Part shown: positions 59,347 to 64,000 of the stretch, one piece after another
How positions within the stretch are numbered: position 1 is the first letter of the stretch
Layout: each line of letters opens with the position of its first letter
Source of the DNA: Semisulcospira habei
Lineage: Eukaryota > Mollusca > Gastropoda > Semisulcospiridae
Length of the DNA: 64,000 nucleotides
Assembly: GCA_036245525.1 (NCBI GenBank)
Contig: BTPG01000001.1
Coordinates: 222,124,774 to 222,188,773, forward strand
Direction: 5' to 3'
Made by a program: the position numbers and the translations under genes
The notes under the pieces: model-generated
Database searches by the model: none
Told to the model about the DNA's origin: nothing
What the model saw: the letters and a program-made list of their open reading frames with translations, nothing else

Positions 59347-62185
59347 TCAGAACGCAGTAGTCGCGTGTGCTTTGTTCGGCGGTTCAATTAAGTGCCGAAA
59401 TAGTCTTGCCTTGAAGGTGGACAATGAAGATGCCTCGGTAATATTGGTCGGAAACGAGTTCCAAAGTTTGGCCCCTGAGTAAGACAGACTAGTTTTGAAT
59501 ATATCCAGTCGTGGCCTAGGTACTGACAGTTTGTTCCTTGATGTCTTGTATGGTGTGCTAGCATACTTAAACAAATCCGAGACGTACCGCGGGGTTTTGG
59601 ATATGCGGACTTTAAACATTAACACGCCCTTATTGAACAGAAAGAGGTTACGTAACGGCCCTGAGTCGCACGTCAGTGCTGTCTTTGCTATTAGGAAGGA
59701 TTAGCATGGCTGCCCTCCGGTGGAGGGAATTAAGCCTCTTTAAACACACATCACTACACCCGTCCCAGACTGTGGATGCATAGTCAATGAGAGACTGGAT
59801 GTGAGCGCTGAAGAAGAGTTTTCTAGTTGGTGAATTCGTAAAGTAAATACGTTTTGAAAGGAGAAATAGATTTCTGGACACAATTTTGCGCATACTGTTT
59901 ACATGCGCATGCCATGTCAATTGATCGTCTATAATGACGCCTAACAGCCGGCGCTACCAAACTTGTTTAATCAGCTCACAGTTAAGGGAAAGGCTACGTG
60001 GCGGTGGGTTTAGCTGGTGCTTTTGACGTGTAGTGATTAACATGCACTCTGTTTTAGATGGGTTAGGTATCATGTAGTTGTCTCGGCACCAATTTGAGAC
60101 GTCTAACATACTATGTTGCAAAGAAGAATTAATTGTAGATATGTTTGCCGACGACACGTTGAGAGTAGCGTCGGCTGCAAACAAATTGCATCGCACATTT
60201 GATTGTGAGACACACAAAGGCAAGTCATTAATAAAGATTAAAAACAAGAGAGGGCCTAAAATAGACCCCTGGGGCACTCCATGCTTAATTACACCTTCTG
60301 AGGAACGCTTACGGTTGACAAAACATACTGAGATCTATTGCTTAGATAAGATTTAAAGAAGGCAGCGGAATCTGTGTCTATGTGGTATGCCAACAGCTTC
60401 TGTAGCAACAGTTCCTTGTTGACTAAGTCAAAAGCTTTAGAAAAAAACTAAAAATACCGCACCGGTCATTTCAGCATTGTTTATTGAAGTTAGCCAGGTA
60501 TTGGTCAGATGAGACAGAGCCGTGTGACAAGAGTGGCGGGGTCTGAAGCCTGACTGTAACGGATAAATCAAGATATGTGTCTCCAGGAAGTGACTCAGAT
60601 GCCTGTGGACATGTTTTTCTATTGGCTTTGACAAAGCTGATAAAAGTGAAATTGGCCTGAATTTGTTGGGGTCAGTGAGGTCTTTAGTTTTAGGCAACGG
60701 AGTGACTTTAGCTATTTTCCAGCTTCTTGGAAAAGTACCTCGCTGGATTATAAGATTGTAGATAAATGTTAAAGATTCAACCACATAGGGGACAGACAGT
60801 TTTAAAAAGAAACTATTAATGCCGTCATGACCAAGGGAGCGTTTATTTTTCAGCTGACTAATAGACTTGCCTACGTCGAAAACAGTTAAGTACGGAATAC
60901 TAAAAAAAGTCGTTTGGCGCCAGTCTCTCGTCGCAAAAATTATTAAGTTTTACAGAAATAGTCGGCTTGTTTAGGTTATTAGTACCTTTATTCAAAAGTG
61001 AGTCGGCAGCAGACAGGAAATTTTGATTGAAAAGTATCAGCAGGTATAGAAGTACATGGTGGTGTTTGACGTGATTTGGTAAAGGCATTGAGGGCTCGCC
61101 AGACAGATACGGTATCAGTTTCATTATCCATCAAGCGCTGGAAGTGTTTTTTTCTGGGCCTCGAGCACCAGGCACTTTACGCGGTTGCGCTGCTGCGGAA
61201 AGCTGCATAATCTTTGTTCCGCTTCAGTTCATTTCGGCCGAGAGCCATGGCGTCTTTAATGTCCTTACTTAACCACTGAGGTAACTGTGCGTGTTTGACT
61301 CTCTTCTCACGTAGTGGCGCATGCTTGTCAAGTACACCAAGGAACGATCTGTACCATTCGGCCAACGCTTCTTCAGGAATATCGTAGTAAACTGAATGAA
61401 AAGAGATTCCGCTCAGGTCGGCAAGAAACGCGTCCCGATTGAAGTGTTTAAACGACCTGTAATGAATAGTGGTATGCTGGTTTTTACGACATGGCTTGTC
61501 CACCTTTAGAGCCCAGTTACAGCACACAGGGTAGTGGTCGCTGATCGCCACTTGAAGAACACGAGAGCTAAGGACCCTTGACTTGTTGGAAGTGTATACA
61601 TGATCAATTAGAGTGGCAGACGACTGCGTAACTCTAGTTGCGGATGTGATAAGCTGCTTGAGGCCTACCATAGTAATAGTAGACTCCCAAGCAGGGTGTG
61701 AGGAAAACATGTTAATATTAAAGTCTCCGAGCAGTAAAATATCAGAGCTGCAATTGTTAACGGTGCCCGCCATTTGTAAGAAATCGTCGTACCACTCAAT
61801 TGATGCAGACGGATTTCTGTAGACAAATCCAACAAGCAAAGGGGCCGATTTGTTTGTCTTCACCTCAACCCACACGCTTTCAACAGAGTCTGATTCCAGG
61901 TCTGTTCTTCTGCGTGTAAAGTGCGCAATAAAATCATGAATATAGACAGCTAATCCTGTTTGTTGAGGACGTACAGGATCGCGCCGGATTACAAAAAAAC
62001 TCCGGTATCAAAATGGACAAATCACTTATGCCAGAATGTAATCATTCGAGACTCTGTGATTCCAAAAATGTGAAAGGGGGTGGGTTGAGTCAGAAGGACG
62101 GTCAAATCGGGAATCTATTCAGCAAATGATAGGTATTTAGATGCCCCACGTGTAAACTGTGAAATTGTAATGAGCTACTCGACAT
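59347..62185 (-). pseudogene. LINE D ORF2: endonuclease and RT, multiply broken
   Basis: Starts near 62185 (MSSSSLQFHSLHVGHLNTYH) and continues with FHIFGITESRM. After frame changes it shows LLVGFVYRNPSASIEWYDDF, LLLGDFNINMF and ISDHYPVCC, and then ESLTFIYNLI and SLLSALSKPIEKHVHRH. RT motifs are SGFRPRHSCHTAL, MPQGSILGPLLFLIF, CNLFAADATLN and DYASTVWDGCSDVCLKRLN. The catalytic FADD reads FAAD here, so the active site is lost. At least five frame breaks. Confidence 0.9.
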
Positions 62186-62745
62186 CTTAAAAGACTAGAA
62201 GTTTAAGTCAAGAAAATGAAAAAGAAAATAAGCATATGAAATAAAATGGTACAGGAACACACGTTTCAGAAGCAATGTCTGAACTAAAGACAACAGTCAA
62301 TAATTGCTTGCACACGTGATGCAGAATGTCCGACAGTATATTTTTCTTGGCAGGAGCACTAGCACTGTGATAGTGTTTTAAACAATAGAGATCTATAGAG
62401 TCAGGTGTGAAACATTAATTCCACAATTACAGTAAATTGTCTATGGCGCTGAGTCACTGAGAGTCAAAGTTGAGAACAGCACATGAGCATGCATTACGGT
62501 TTGTTCCCGAACTCAGTTATATCAGACAAAGCAGAGACTGATTCCGTGGCTGCTGGCAAGGAGTTCAACGAAAAGGAAAATATTGTCTTATTCACATACT
62601 GGTAAACAAATACGGTAGCAATGTCAGGTCAAGTTAGAAGTCGTGGACCCGGCTAGGCAGCGGCCACTGATGCAATGACGGATAAGGCCCAGGGGCGTGT
62701 GTTGTCATGGTGATGTAAGGCTGCTGCGGCACGCCACCGTAAAAA

Positions 62746-64000
62746 CTATAGATCTGCGATAGGAGCTGTGGCGGTGTTGCACCCCGTTTCAGTGGTTATG
62801 TCCCTCGATTCGCCACGCTGATCGTAACGAATTGAGGGAGACAACCATTGTGCACCGTACTCCTGCCATGGCCGGGAGAGATGATGGGGGCCAGAATATT
62901 GCGTCATTCCCGGCCATGGAAGTGTTGACGGCGTCTGTTGAGGGACATCATAGGACTGCTGTGGCGGCTGAACCTGGGGCTGCGGTGGCAAGGATGACGC
63001 AACGTTGACGTCAGCGTCACACGAGGAGCCAGGGGAAGCTGCCTGCTGCACATTACGTTGTATGGTATTAGTGGTAACATTACAGTACCGCTTCCCCTGT
63101 GCGCGGAGAGCGTGGCGGACCGCGTGGCTGGTCGCTGCTTTGTGACCACGCCCGTTTGAAGTTGGCCGCAAGCCGGGTCATGCCCTTGAAGATGGGATGA
63201 ATCAGGTCGTGTCCGTCTTTTCGATAGAGGGCAAGACGCGGGACACCGGCAGCTGTGAAGGTGGCCGTGTTTTCGATAAACACAACCCCAAGCTTGCGGC
63301 AGGCGTGACATAGCGTTGGACAAGTCTATGGGATGTGTCAGCCCGCACTGTGTCTTGGGAGGCAGGATGCTGGAGGGAACACGCGCATTAGTATTTGGTC
63401 CCACAGGCGGCTGGTCACTTCGCCAGTCTTACAGTCGTTTACACCCACATGCACAGTGACCACCTGTACATGGGGTGCCTCAGTCTGTCGCTGCATCCAG
63501 TCCGCAAGATCTGCAGCTTTGAGGCCAGACACAGAGATTAATTGGACCCTCTCGCGCCGTGAAGTCGCCATCTTGCCACCCTTCATGTACTTAAGCGTGG
63601 AGCAGCCGATGACGAGATGTGTAGTGTTCGGCTGGATACGGCGAGTGGCAAGGTGTTCAGCTGGCGACTGACGGCGAGGAGGGTTGTTGTGACTGACAAC
63701 ACGGTCTGATGTGTTCTGGTGCAGAGGTTGACCATCTGAGCCACAGTCGTTTCTGGGGGTGACAACAACAGGTATTGGGCCAGTATCAGACATGGACAGC
63801 GGTGGCAAAACCTCTGCTCGGTGGTAGGAGACTGCGGCGGTTGGACGGGGCTGGAGGGTGAAGTGGCCATAACCCGTTTCTTGATGTCATGTATGGTGTA
63901 GATTTGGCTTTTTTTTGGTTGCATGATGACAGGCGGCTAATTCGAACTTCAATATGGTGCACCTGATCGTGCAGGCCGGTCAGTTCGCTATCCGACACCT
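62746..64000 (-). pseudogene. LINE D ORF1: SGNH/esterase-like protein, broken, partial
   Basis: Runs off the right edge. Its N-terminal part (LHDQVHHIEVRISRLSS) suggests a short coiled coil. The esterase-like blocks are NTTHLVIGCSTLKYM (block I, GCS for GDS), VSGLKAADLADWM, VTVHVGVNDCKTGEV (block III, G-x-N-D) and YRKDGHDLIHPIFKGM (block V, D...H). A Gln/Pro-rich tail ends at 62746. Several frameshifts split it. The esterase-type ORF1 is known for CR1/L2-group LINEs; its identification here rests on motifs only. Confidence 0.7.

Overview
This is animal nuclear DNA, most likely from a mollusc and probably a gastropod. That identification is an inference. It rests on spliced exons with GT/AG introns, an AIG1/GIMAP-type GTPase next to an Ig-like exon, SINEs ending in GTTAA-(AATC)n-type tails, CR1/L2-like LINEs with esterase-like ORF1 proteins, a Penelope element and very dense microsatellites. 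There are no operons or prokaryotic features.

Left third (about 6.4-21.4 kb, + strand): six exons with perfectly compatible splice phases form the 3' part of one host gene. It encodes, in order, an Ig-like half-domain, a short linker, one transmembrane helix, a long charged cytoplasmic coiled coil and a complete AIG1 (GIMAP-like) GTPase ending in a stop codon. This looks like a receptor with an intracellular immune-type GTPase and is the main find of the window. Its introns are full of mobile elements: a SINE, a 5'-truncated LINE, a solo arm of a long-inverted-repeat element, a Rex1/L2-like LINE and several MITEs. The 5' exons (signal peptide, remaining ectodomain) were not found and probably lie to the left.

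Middle (21.4-44 kb): mostly mobile DNA. A 4.5-kb element has 1.07-kb terminal inverted repeats and a decayed RT/RNase H LINE inside it. There are also hAT-like and TTAA-type palindromic MITEs, a minisatellite grown inside a MITE, a Penelope GIY-YIG fragment and a full-length but broken LINE copy (37.0-41.0 kb, minus strand). Two paralogous segments (31.1 and 41.2 kb), each ending in a splice donor, and a possible signal-peptide exon (43.2 kb, ending in phase 1) hint at further members of a duplicated host gene family.

Right third (44.3-64 kb): a nest of CR1/L2-like LINEs, all on the minus strand, whose 3' tails abut (GA)n or related microsatellites. One of them was split first by a 1.77-kb TG...CA element (5-bp target duplication) and by an intact 4.0-kb LINE (49.55-53.58 kb) that has a single 1094-codon ORF and a tRNA-like sequence at its extreme 5' end, inside a 9-bp target duplication.

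The only candidate working host gene is the Ig-TM-AIG1 locus; the 1094-aa LINE ORF is the only obviously intact mobile-element gene.
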